Below, piece after piece: positions 7,769 to 15,211 of a DNA stretch of 18,381 bases. The notes under the pieces are model-generated. The model had not been told where the DNA came from. It did no database searches and saw only the letters and a program-made list of their open reading frames with translations. The DNA is from DATBFX01 sp036558305 (GTDB taxonomy: Bacteria; Chloroflexota; Chloroflexia; Thermomicrobiales; UBA6265): the NCBI GenBank assembly GCA_036558305.1, contig DATBFX010000057.1:1-18381 (forward strand), in the 5' to 3' direction. How positions within the stretch are numbered: the first letter of the stretch is position 1; every line of letters begins with the position of its first letter. The position numbers and the translations under genes are program-made.

Positions 7769-7832
7769 TACCGTCAACCTGCCGCCTTTCTCGCCCTCTC
7801 CTCACTTCCTGATCAGGCCGTCCGCTCCGGAC

Positions 7833-9476
7833 CTACTGGGCCACCTTCCAGGCGTGCTTGAGACCCCAGTCGCGGCGGGTGAACGGGCTCTGCGTATAGT
7901 CCTTGATCGTGTTGCGTACGGCTTCGATCACGCTGTCGTTGCCGATCCAGACCATCGGCGCCAGATCGAGTAGGAGCCGTTGCGCCGCATCATAGTCGGT
8001 CTTGCGAGTGGCGTGGTCGATGGTGGTGCGGCCCTTGATCAACAGGTCGTCCAACTCGGGGCTGTCGAGCGTCACGCCGTTGGCGGCCTGCATCTGCGAC
8101 GAGTGGAACCGGTAGAGGAACCCGTCCGGGTCGTGGCGCGGCGTGAAGGCGTTCGGCTGCATGTCGAAGTTGTAGCCGCCCTCCTCGCTCGTCTCCTTGA
8201 CGAAGACGCCGGTTTCGAGCTGGCGGATCTTGACGTTGAGACCGACCCGCTTCAGTTGGTCGGCGATGACGACCGCCAGCGGCGGGAAGTACTGGTTGAA
8301 GGCGGTCACGACGAAGTCGATCTCGGCGCCGTCTTCGATCCCGCCGTCCTTCAGCAGCGCCCGCGCCTGATCCAGGTCGTCGGTGTACCACTTGCTCGTC
8401 AACTCGTCCTGCGGCAGGTACCAGTCGCCGTACCCCTGCGGGATCGGACCGGAGATGAAGAGTCCGCCGGAGAAGACCTTGTCGCTGACCTCCTGCCGGT
8501 TGATCGCCAGCGCCAGCGCCTTGCGGACGCTGGGGTGGAACCACTTGGCGCGGCGCGGGTTGGCCTGGACGATGTAGAGGTAACAGCGGGGGGCGCTGGT
8601 GATCGTCAGGCCGGCTTCGCCCTGCATCCGCAGTTGACCGTCGGGCGACAGGAGCGCGTAGTCGAGCGAACCGCCGCGCAGACCGGCGATCCGCGATTCT
8701 TCGTCCTCCAGGATCTTAAAGGTGACCTCGTCCAGGTATGGCAGGGGGGCGCCCCAGTAGTCCTGGTTCTTCACGTAGTGGATGTGGTCCTTCGGTACGT
8801 ACTCGACGAGTTTGAACGGCCCGGTTCCGTTCAGCGTCGTCTTCAGATCGGTGTTCTCGCGCGCGCCTTGCTTGAGGATCATCGAACTGCGCAGGATGGC
8901 GAGCGCCCCTGGCAAGGCGGGGAAGGGCGAGTTGTTGACGAACTTGACGGTGGCCGGATCGACGATCTCGATGTGGTCGACCTGGCTGAAGTTCGCCCGC
9001 CAGCCGGCGGGACCGTTCTGGTCGATGACGAAGTCGAAGGTGTACTTGACGTCGTCGGCGGTGAAGTCGCTCCCGTCGTGCCACTTGACACCCTGGCGGA
9101 GATGGAAGACGTAGGTGAGATCGTCCGGTGTCTCCCAGCTCTCGGCGAGCGCCGGGACGATGTTGAGTTGGGAGTCGTAGCCGGTCAGACTCTCGTAGGA
9201 GTGCTCGAAGGCCTGGGTGGCGGCGAACCCGCTGTCGACGATCGGATCGAGGGAGACCGGATCGGACTCGGCCGCCCAGATCGAGGTGCCGCCCGCGACG
9301 GGTTGGTCCTGCAGGGCGGGGGCGGCCAGGGTGCGCCCCGCACCGCTCGCGAGGAGTCCGGCGAGGGCAGGGGTGGAGAGCCCGAGCAGTCCTGCGCGGC
9401 GGGCGAGTTCCCGCCGGCTCATCTTCCCCAAGCCGCGGGCGTTGCCGAGTTGATCCGAGGTATCGACGGTAGCCAT
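7833..9476 (-). CDS. Peptide-type ABC transporter substrate-binding protein (SBP family 5), Tat-exported
   Basis: Extracytoplasmic binding protein of the second importer, 547 residues. The signal peptide is of twin-arginine type: SRRELARRAGLLGLSTPALAG, with Arg21-Arg22, followed by an Ala-rich cleavage region. Mature cues are VSLDPIVDSGFAATQAFEHS, the family 5 signature LRQGVKWHDGSDFTADDVKYT, and LNGTGPFKLVEYVPKDHI. Start ATG 9476 sits 7 bases after a perfect AGGAGG, the strongest ribosome binding site in the window, fitting a protein needed in excess. It shares architecture but only moderate similarity with the binding protein at 723-2369, so the two are not recent duplicates. It is the first gene of the leftward operon and is divergent from the catabolic cluster starting at 9724, suggesting shared control. 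Ligand unknown. Confidence 0.96.
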   Translation of the reverse strand: MATVDTSDQLGNARGLGKMSRRELARRAGLLGLSTPALAGLLASGAGRTLAAPALQDQPVAGGTSIWAAESDPVSLDPIVDSGFAATQAFEHSYESLTGYDSQLNIVPALAESWETPDDLTYVFHLRQGVKWHDGSDFTADDVKYTFDFVIDQNGPAGWRANFSQVDHIEIVDPATVKFVNNSPFPALPGALAILRSSMILKQGARENTDLKTTLNGTGPFKLVEYVPKDHIHYVKNQDYWGAPLPYLDEVTFKILEDEESRIAGLRGGSLDYALLSPDGQLRMQGEAGLTITSAPRCYLYIVQANPRRAKWFHPSVRKALALAINRQEVSDKVFSGGLFISGPIPQGYGDWYLPQDELTSKWYTDDLDQARALLKDGGIEDGAEIDFVVTAFNQYFPPLAVVIADQLKRVGLNVKIRQLETGVFVKETSEEGGYNFDMQPNAFTPRHDPDGFLYRFHSSQMQAANGVTLDSPELDDLLIKGRTTIDHATRKTDYDAAQRLLLDLAPMVWIGNDSVIEAVRNTIKDYTQSPFTRRDWGLKHAWKVAQ

Positions 9477-9566
9477 TCGCGTCCTCCTAGTCGCTCCGTT
9501 CGTGACGACCCCACGAACTCCGCCGAGGATGGCCGGCCGGCCGGGTCACGGCGACCCGCGGCGTGT

Positions 9567-9606
9567 CTCGACGATTGTATCGTCTGTAATTTATTCTATA
9601 TCAGAT
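9567..9606. promoter_or_regulatory. A/T-rich divergent control region with degenerate copy of the upstream operator
   Basis: Between the leftward binding-protein gene and the rightward amidohydrolase lies a short A/T-rich island in GC-rich DNA. ATATCAGAT (9598-9606) matches the half-site ATATCAAAT of the repeat at 4706-4714 in 8 of 9 positions, and TCTGTAAT (9583-9590) is an imperfect opposite half (6 of 8) with a 7-base spacer instead of 8. On the minus strand TACAAT is a plausible -10; on the plus strand TTGTAT (9575-9580) with TATATC (9597-9602) is a weak pair. If real, the same regulator could control both operons. Confidence 0.35.
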
Positions 9607-9723
9607 TTCGGACGGGTTGACCAGCGGCCAGACGGGGGCGGCGGACCATGGGTGCCGACCGCGCCACCGCCGGGGCGGCCGGCACCCCGACGTGCCCGCG
9701 CATCGCCCACGAAGGGAGGACCG

Positions 9724-10881
9724 GTGATCGTCGACGCGCACGCGCACATCTTCCCGTTTCTCGGACGGACCCCCGGCGTCGGTTATCTCCGATATCTTCA
9801 GCGGGGACTCAGCGGCAATCACCAACCGGTCCGTCGCACCGCCGACAACGCGGTCGTGCCGCACCCGATCTGGGCGACAGACGACCCGTCACAGGGCGGC
9901 TACCAGGAGGTGAACTTTCGCGTAGGGCGCTTCGGGCGTTTCGAATGGACCAAGGACGGCGTCGATTACTACAAGCAGTACATGCCGCCGTCGCTCGTCG
10001 ACAACGCCTGCACCGCCGACTACCTCGTCGCCGAGATGGACTACGCCGGCGTCGACCGCGCGGTCCTGCAAAACGACCACTATTACGGCTCCCTCAACGA
10101 CCTCTTTGCCGATGCCGTCCGGCGGTATCCCGACCGCTTCCTGGGCACGGCGCACATCGACGAGACGACGATCGGCACCGACGTGTCACTCGCCTCCCTG
10201 AACCGCGCTGCCCACGGGCAAGGGTTGCGTGGCATCTTCTACGATAGTCGCGATTCCTGGAACGGGACGACCAACGGCGCGGTCGACGAGCCGTGGTTCG
10301 ATCGCTTTTGGGACGAGGTCGAACGCCTGCGTCTGGTCGTCTATTGGGCTCCCAATGCTCCCCCCGGTTCAGGCGTGCCCGGTTATCTTCGGCAGCTTCG
10401 TCGCTGGCTCGATCGCCTGCAGCGCAATCCCGGCCTGACCATGGTCCTCGCCGGCGGGCTGCCGTTGAGCATCCTCGATGCCCACCCGGCGGCGTTGCCG
10501 CAGGAAATCCTGGCGTTGGTGCGTTCTGGCAACGTCTGCTACGAGCTCTGTTACCCGATCTCCGTCGGCGGATCGGAGGAATATCCCTATCCGCGAACCC
10601 TCGAGCGCGTGCGACGGCTCTACCAGGAGTGCGGTCCGGCCTCACTCGTCTGGGGCTCGGACATGCCGAACGTCCTGCGCCACTGCACCTACACCCAGGC
10701 GCTCAACCACATCCGACTCCACGCCGATTTCATCCCGCCCGCCGACCTCGACCTCGTCCTCGGCGGTAACCTGGTGCGATTGTTCGAAGGCGCTGGGCGT
10801 CAGGTGTTACAGCGCGTTGCCGAGAAGCCGGTCCGCCCCTACGCACGTCGCACGGCCCCGCTCTCCTGCAAGCCGCTGTGA
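9724..10881 (+). CDS. Metal-dependent amidohydrolase family protein (Amidohydro_2-like)
   Basis: TIM-barrel hydrolase or decarboxylase of the amidohydrolase superfamily, 385 residues, cytoplasmic. The protein begins with the metal motif VIVDAHAHIF (His6, His8) and ends its barrel with SLVWGSDMPN (Asp313), the final metal or catalytic aspartate of the Amidohydro_2 group. Between them DYAGVDRAVLQNDHYYGSLNDL and RYPDRFLGTAHID are typical for the group. Two positions where relatives usually carry histidine are altered: the strand LRLVVYWAP (residues 202-210) and LTMVLAGGLPLS (238-249, relatives often have a DHLG-like sequence), so metal binding or chemistry may differ. The GTG at 9724 is chosen because GGGAGGA lies immediately upstream and the metal motif starts at residue 4; extending to 9502 adds only low-complexity sequence. 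First gene of the rightward catabolic cluster. Substrate unknown. Confidence 0.88.
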   Translation: MIVDAHAHIFPFLGRTPGVGYLRYLQRGLSGNHQPVRRTADNAVVPHPIWATDDPSQGGYQEVNFRVGRFGRFEWTKDGVDYYKQYMPPSLVDNACTADYLVAEMDYAGVDRAVLQNDHYYGSLNDLFADAVRRYPDRFLGTAHIDETTIGTDVSLASLNRAAHGQGLRGIFYDSRDSWNGTTNGAVDEPWFDRFWDEVERLRLVVYWAPNAPPGSGVPGYLRQLRRWLDRLQRNPGLTMVLAGGLPLSILDAHPAALPQEILALVRSGNVCYELCYPISVGGSEEYPYPRTLERVRRLYQECGPASLVWGSDMPNVLRHCTYTQALNHIRLHADFIPPADLDLVLGGNLVRLFEGAGRQVLQRVAEKPVRPYARRTAPLSCKPL

Positions 10882-10920
10882 CGCCTGATGCCTGACGCCT
10901 CACCAAGGAGAGACCAAGGG

Positions 10921-13326
10921 ATGCTCGACGATGGGCTGCTGATGACCGCGATGCGCGGCGAGCAGACGGAGGAGGCGATCTGCGCCACCGCCGGGATCGG
11001 CGCGACGGAGTTTGCGGAGGCGCTCGAAGCCAACCTGCGCCGGCGGCTGCCTCCGACCGATCTGAGACTGCGCGGCGGTGTCGGCGCGCCGCTGGAGATC
11101 CTGCGCGATCGGTACGGCATTCCCCACGTCTACGCCCAGTCCACGGCCGACCTTTACTACGGTCTGGGGCTGGCGATGGGGCAGGATCGTCTCCGGCAGA
11201 TGGACTTCTTTCGCCGGCGCGGCCAGGGGCGGTTGGCCGAGGTGCTCGGCGCCGACCACCTCACCGCCGATGTGACGCACCGCACGCTCGGGCTGGATCT
11301 GATCGCGGCTCGTGAGGCGGATCTGCTCGACGAGCGGACGGGGGCGGTGCTCCGAGCGTTCGTCGCCGGCGTCAATCGCGCGGTCGAGGAGGCGGGTGAC
11401 AACCTGCCGGTCGAATTCGACCTGCTCGGCTACCGGCCGGAACCGTGGCGCGTCGAGGACATCCTCGTCGCCATTCGCGGTTTCTGGTGGCAGCTCAACG
11501 GCCGGCTCTTCAGTATCGTCATTGGCGAAGCGGCGCAACGGCACCTGCCGGACGGACCGCTCCGTGACGCCTTTCTGACGCCGGAGTTCGCCGCCGAGAC
11601 GGTCGTGCCGCGCGGCGAAGCGTACCCACCGGCCGGTCTCGCGCCGGCGATGGCGGGCGGCAACGGTTCCCTCCTGTCGGGACCGGTCGGGACGGACACG
11701 AGCGCCACCGGCAGCAACAACTGGGCGGTTGGCGGCGGGCGGACCCGCACCGGGGCCGGCGTTTTGGGGAGCGACCCGCACTTGCCGTTCGCGCTGCCGG
11801 GAAACTGGTACGAGTGCCGCCTGGTGGGACCGGAAGACGACGCGTTGGGTGCGGCCTGGGCCGGGACGCCTGGGATCTGGTTCGGACGCAATCGGCGCAT
11901 CGCCTGGGGTATCACCAACAACAACGTCTCGCTACGCGACCTCTACGTCGAAGAGGTCCACCCGGACGATCCCGGCCGGTACCGGGATGGAAATCGCTGG
12001 CTCCCCTTCGGCGAGCGCGCGATCGAGATCGCCGTCCGCGGTCGGGCGCCGGAACGCTTGACGGTGCGGGAGACGGTGCGCGGGCCGATCGTCAACCACA
12101 TCGTTCCCGCCGTCGACGAGGCAGGCGATCCGCCGCTGTCGCTCCGCTGGGTAGGGCAGGAGCACGTCGACAACCTCGGACCGATGCTGGCGCTGAACCG
12201 CGCCGGCAACTGGACCGAGTTCCGGGCGGCGTTGGCGGATTGGGCGATCCCGACCTTCAATTGGGTCTACGCGGACGTCGACGGTCGCGTCGGGTACCAG
12301 TGCGCCTCGCGCCTGCCGATCCGGGGGCGGGTCACGCGGGGTTTCCGCGATGCCGGCAACCCCGAGGATCGGTGGCTCGGATACGTGCCATTCGAGGCGA
12401 TGCCGCGGCGCGACGACCCCGCCGAGGGGTTCGTCGCGACCGCCAACAACGCCGCGGTCGCCAAGGACTACCCCTATCCGTTCTACGGCGCCTTTGCCTC
12501 CGGCGATCGCGCACTCCGGACTCGGGAGCGGATCGCGGCCGCGCCCGCCTTCGACGCCGACGCGTGCCGAAACCTTCAGCAAGACACCTATTCCGCCTAC
12601 GCCGCGCGCATCTGCCGGGCGCTGCTGGACCGCCTCGCCGGTCAGACCGATCCGGCGGTGGAACTCTTCGTCGCGTATCTGCGCGACTGGGATCATTGCT
12701 ACGAGACAGCAGCGAGGGCGCCGGTCTTTTTCGACATGTTCGTGCGCGTCTGGTCGGCGCGGGTCGCGAGTGAGCGGTTTCCGGTGCACCTGGCGGGCCA
12801 GGTCGCCGGTCAGGGGACGGTCGGCGCCCGGTTGCTCGAAGCAAACGACCTGGACTGGTTCGACGGCGACAAGGATGCGATCGTCGTCGAATGCGTTCGG
12901 CAAGCGGTGAACGAGGTTTGGGATCGCTTCGGCACGGACCCGGCCGGGTGGGCGTGGGAGAAGGTTCACCTCGCCTGGTTCAAGCATCCGCTCTCCAATC
13001 CGGTCCTTGCCTCGCGCTTCGACATCGGACCGCGCGGGATCGCCGGCGGCGCGGCCACGGTGCGCAACACCGGTCTCGGCACATCACCCCTCTTCGGTGC
13101 CGCCAGCGGTGCCGAGTACCAACTCGTCGCCGATCTCGGCAATGGGGAGGGGATCCTGGCCAACCAGAACCTCGGTCAGTCGGGGCAGCCGGGCAGCCCG
13201 CACTATGGGGATCAATTCGCGAACTGGATCGAGGGCCGCTACCACACCGTCACCTTCGACCGGTCGCGAGTTGAGGCAGAGCTGACCGCCACCGTCCGCA
13301 TCGAGCCGAACGGAGAGAGGGAGTGA
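10921..13326 (+). CDS. Penicillin-acylase-family N-terminal-serine hydrolase (N-acyl amide hydrolase)
   Basis: Enzyme of the Ntn-hydrolase superfamily that cleaves amide bonds of N-acylated compounds after self-cleavage into two chains; 801 residues. The processing and catalytic motif is GSNNWAVGGGRT with Ser265 as the expected first residue of the beta chain; NNAAVA (Asn509/Asn510), about 245 residues later, fits the oxyanion-hole asparagine of penicillin G acylase. The alpha part carries DRYGIPHVYAQSTADLYYGLG and GQDRLRQMDFFRRRGQGRLAEVLG, both family signatures. Unlike classical periplasmic acylases it has no signal peptide: about 45 residues of helical sequence (EEAICATAGIGATEFAEALE) precede the family domain. 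ATG 10921 has AAGGAG 10 bases upstream; ATG 10888 has no such site. It follows the amidohydrolase by 39 bp and its stop overlaps the next gene's start area. Natural substrates could be N-acyl amino acids, acyl-homoserine lactones or other amides. Confidence 0.93.
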   Translation: MLDDGLLMTAMRGEQTEEAICATAGIGATEFAEALEANLRRRLPPTDLRLRGGVGAPLEILRDRYGIPHVYAQSTADLYYGLGLAMGQDRLRQMDFFRRRGQGRLAEVLGADHLTADVTHRTLGLDLIAAREADLLDERTGAVLRAFVAGVNRAVEEAGDNLPVEFDLLGYRPEPWRVEDILVAIRGFWWQLNGRLFSIVIGEAAQRHLPDGPLRDAFLTPEFAAETVVPRGEAYPPAGLAPAMAGGNGSLLSGPVGTDTSATGSNNWAVGGGRTRTGAGVLGSDPHLPFALPGNWYECRLVGPEDDALGAAWAGTPGIWFGRNRRIAWGITNNNVSLRDLYVEEVHPDDPGRYRDGNRWLPFGERAIEIAVRGRAPERLTVRETVRGPIVNHIVPAVDEAGDPPLSLRWVGQEHVDNLGPMLALNRAGNWTEFRAALADWAIPTFNWVYADVDGRVGYQCASRLPIRGRVTRGFRDAGNPEDRWLGYVPFEAMPRRDDPAEGFVATANNAAVAKDYPYPFYGAFASGDRALRTRERIAAAPAFDADACRNLQQDTYSAYAARICRALLDRLAGQTDPAVELFVAYLRDWDHCYETAARAPVFFDMFVRVWSARVASERFPVHLAGQVAGQGTVGARLLEANDLDWFDGDKDAIVVECVRQAVNEVWDRFGTDPAGWAWEKVHLAWFKHPLSNPVLASRFDIGPRGIAGGAATVRNTGLGTSPLFGAASGAEYQLVADLGNGEGILANQNLGQSGQPGSPHYGDQFANWIEGRYHTVTFDRSRVEAELTATVRIEPNGERE

Positions 13327-13328
13327 GC

Positions 13329-14246
13329 ATGGAGGTCGTGCTGTACGCCTACCGCGACGACCCCGCGGCGATCATCGCGCGCTGCCGGGAACTCGGCGTG
13401 CGCCAGGTCTGTCTGCTCCTGGAGGGGATGCCGGGGTATGCCGAAACGGGGGTGCCGGAACCGCGCGCCCTCCGCGAACTCGCGCAAACCCTGGCCGACG
13501 AGGGAATCGCTCTCTCCTCTGGCAACGGCTCGACCGGGCGGAACCCCGATCTCCTGCTCAACCCGTCCGCCCACCGGCGGGAACTGGACGCGCAATTGCG
13601 GACGCTCGAATCGCTGAGCAGCGCGGGCATCGGTGCGCTCCTCTACTACCAGCATTTCCCGCATCCCGTCGATCCGGCGGACGAGACCCGGTACTGGGAC
13701 GGCTTGGTCGCGATCACCCGCGAGCTCGTGGCGCAGGCGGAGGCGACGAACGTCCGGTTGGCCCATCACGCGGTTTGGCGGTGCCTGCCGCCGGCCTGCC
13801 GCGCCGACGCGCGCGGCCGGCAGACGACGATGACCGACTACCCCGGCTACCGCCACGACGACTGGGACGGCCCGTACCTGCTCTCATCTCACCAGGACGT
13901 CGCGCGGTTGATCGACGCCGTTCCCAGCAGCCACAACGGGGTCTGCTTCTGCACCGGGATGCACATCATGGGCGGCGACGTTCCCACCCTGGTCGAAACG
14001 TTCAAGGGCCGAATCCACCACGCCCAGATGCGCGACGTCCGCGGGCGATGGCCGTTCGCGGAAGAGGTTTTCCTGGGCGAGGGCGAGGTCGACTTCGCGA
14101 CGATCCTGCGTCTGCTCGGCGCGGCCGGCTACGACGGGGTGATCGGCCCCGAGCACCTGGGCGAACCGCGGTGGACCGGCGACGATCCGGAGGCGGCGGC
14201 GGTCGCCTTTCTGCGGCAGCACCTACCGGATCGGCCCGCGGCGTAA
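13329..14246 (+). CDS. Mannonate-dehydratase-like / sugar-isomerase-like TIM-barrel protein
   Basis: A 305-residue TIM-barrel protein of the xylose-isomerase-like fold. The segment SHNGVCFCTGMHIMGGDVPTLV (from Ser201) with Cys208, followed by GRIHHAQMRDVRG (227-239) and EEVFLGEGEVDF, closely follows the pattern of mannonate dehydratase (UxuA), which uses Cys and His residues at these places to hold a metal and dehydrate mannonate. At 305 residues it is shorter than typical UxuA (about 350-400), and the N-terminus differs, so a related sugar acid or another polyol may be the substrate. The upstream stop TGA is at 13324-13326; ATG 13329 has GGGAG 5 bases in front, while GTG 13323 overlaps that stop by four bases and would add two residues. 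Translational coupling with the acylase is likely either way. A true UxuA activity is not proven. Confidence 0.8.
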   Translation: MEVVLYAYRDDPAAIIARCRELGVRQVCLLLEGMPGYAETGVPEPRALRELAQTLADEGIALSSGNGSTGRNPDLLLNPSAHRRELDAQLRTLESLSSAGIGALLYYQHFPHPVDPADETRYWDGLVAITRELVAQAEATNVRLAHHAVWRCLPPACRADARGRQTTMTDYPGYRHDDWDGPYLLSSHQDVARLIDAVPSSHNGVCFCTGMHIMGGDVPTLVETFKGRIHHAQMRDVRGRWPFAEEVFLGEGEVDFATILRLLGAAGYDGVIGPEHLGEPRWTGDDPEAAAVAFLRQHLPDRPAA

Positions 14247-14250
14247 CGAC

Positions 14251-15195
14251 ATGTCGACCGGAGACGAAGGGGAAGAAGCCTTGCACCGGATTCCGCTGGA
14301 ACAGTACGGGTACGACCTGCGCAAGCCGGTACCGGCCATCTTGACGGTGCGACCCGGCGAGACGGTCGTGGTCGAGACGGAAGACACCCGCTCCGGGCAG
14401 GTGAGGACGCCGGAGCAGGCGACGCCGGAAGGTCTCAAGCGATTCCGGCGGGATCGCGACGCCGGCAAGTTCAAGAGTCCGCTGACCGGACCGATCGCGG
14501 TCGAGGGGGCGGAGCCGGGCGACGTCCTGGCCGTGACGATCGAGCAGATCGTTCCCGATAGCATCGGTTTCACCGGCACCTGGCCGTTTCTCCAACCCGA
14601 TTGGTTCGATGAGCCGGTGACCGCCTTCGCCGAGATCCGCGACGGGTGGGTGCACTACAACGACCGCATCAAGTTCCCCGTCCGGCCGATGATCGGCTGC
14701 CTCGGCTGCACGCCGCCGCCGGACAGCGGCTGGTACAGCGGTCCGAGTCCCTACGGCGGCAACATGGACTGTCCCGACGTCTGCCCCGGCAACACGATCC
14801 TGTTTCCGGTCGGGATTCCCGGCGGCGGCTTCTACGTCGGCGACGCCCACGCCGCCCAGGCGGACGGCGAGTTCTGCGGCGGCGGGATCGAGGTCCGGGC
14901 CGAGGTCACCTTGACGTTCGACGTCCGCAAGGGCAAACCCGCCGCCATGACCTGGCCGCGGATCGAGGCGCCCGACGCGCTCGTCGTCGTCGCGGCGGCC
15001 ACCCACCTCGAAGACGGGTTGAACCTGGCAGTGCGGGACCTCTGCTACTGGTTGCGCGACGACTACGGCTATAGCCTGACCGACGCCTTCTTCGTCGCCA
15101 CCCAGGTGGCCGACGGTCGCGCCTGCCAGGTCCTACCGAACACACCGGGTCCGCACGTCATCCGCGTCCGCATGCCCCGCGAATACCTCCAGTAG
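14251..15195 (+). CDS. Acetamidase/formamidase family protein (FmdA-like)
   Basis: Cytoplasmic amide hydrolase that releases ammonia from short amides such as formamide or acetamide; 314 residues, normal for the shorter branch of the family. Family motifs are visible in order: LTGPIAVEGAEPGDVLAV (78-95), MIGCLGCTPPPDSG (147-160), GGNMDCPDVCPGNTILFPV (169-187) and GDAHAAQADGEFCGGGIEV (197-215), which form the active-site core. Cysteines 150, 153, 174 and 178 sit in pairs around this core, which may be structural or metal-related. Start choice is uncertain: ATG 14251 lies 4 bases after the previous stop but has no clear ribosome binding site, whereas TTG 14281 has AAGGGG at ideal spacing and would begin at LHRIPLEQYG. 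In the cluster it could remove an amide freed by the upstream hydrolases. Confidence 0.9.
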   Translation: MSTGDEGEEALHRIPLEQYGYDLRKPVPAILTVRPGETVVVETEDTRSGQVRTPEQATPEGLKRFRRDRDAGKFKSPLTGPIAVEGAEPGDVLAVTIEQIVPDSIGFTGTWPFLQPDWFDEPVTAFAEIRDGWVHYNDRIKFPVRPMIGCLGCTPPPDSGWYSGPSPYGGNMDCPDVCPGNTILFPVGIPGGGFYVGDAHAAQADGEFCGGGIEVRAEVTLTFDVRKGKPAAMTWPRIEAPDALVVVAAATHLEDGLNLAVRDLCYWLRDDYGYSLTDAFFVATQVADGRACQVLPNTPGPHVIRVRMPREYLQ

Positions 15196-15211
15196 CCCGA
15201 AGGGAACTCGA

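Larger units (their letters stand above)
7424..7832. other. Gene-free gap inside the second ABC operon
   Basis: A stretch of 409 bp without a supportable gene separates the binding-protein stop from the DppB-like start. It holds the inverted-repeat element at 7547-7703 and a compact hairpin at 7752-7768. The remaining bases (7424-7546 and 7704-7751, 7769-7832) show no promoter, RNA gene or coding signal that I can defend. A secondary promoter for the permease genes could hide here. Confidence 0.6.

Noticed and set aside
7436..7973. Short open frames in the 409-bp operon gap
   Set aside because: They run through the inverted-repeat element, have no ribosome sites and no protein-like composition.
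7980..9620. 546-codon open frame on the plus strand
   Set aside because: Exact antisense of the second binding-protein gene, which has clear family motifs, a Tat signal and a perfect AGGAGG site.
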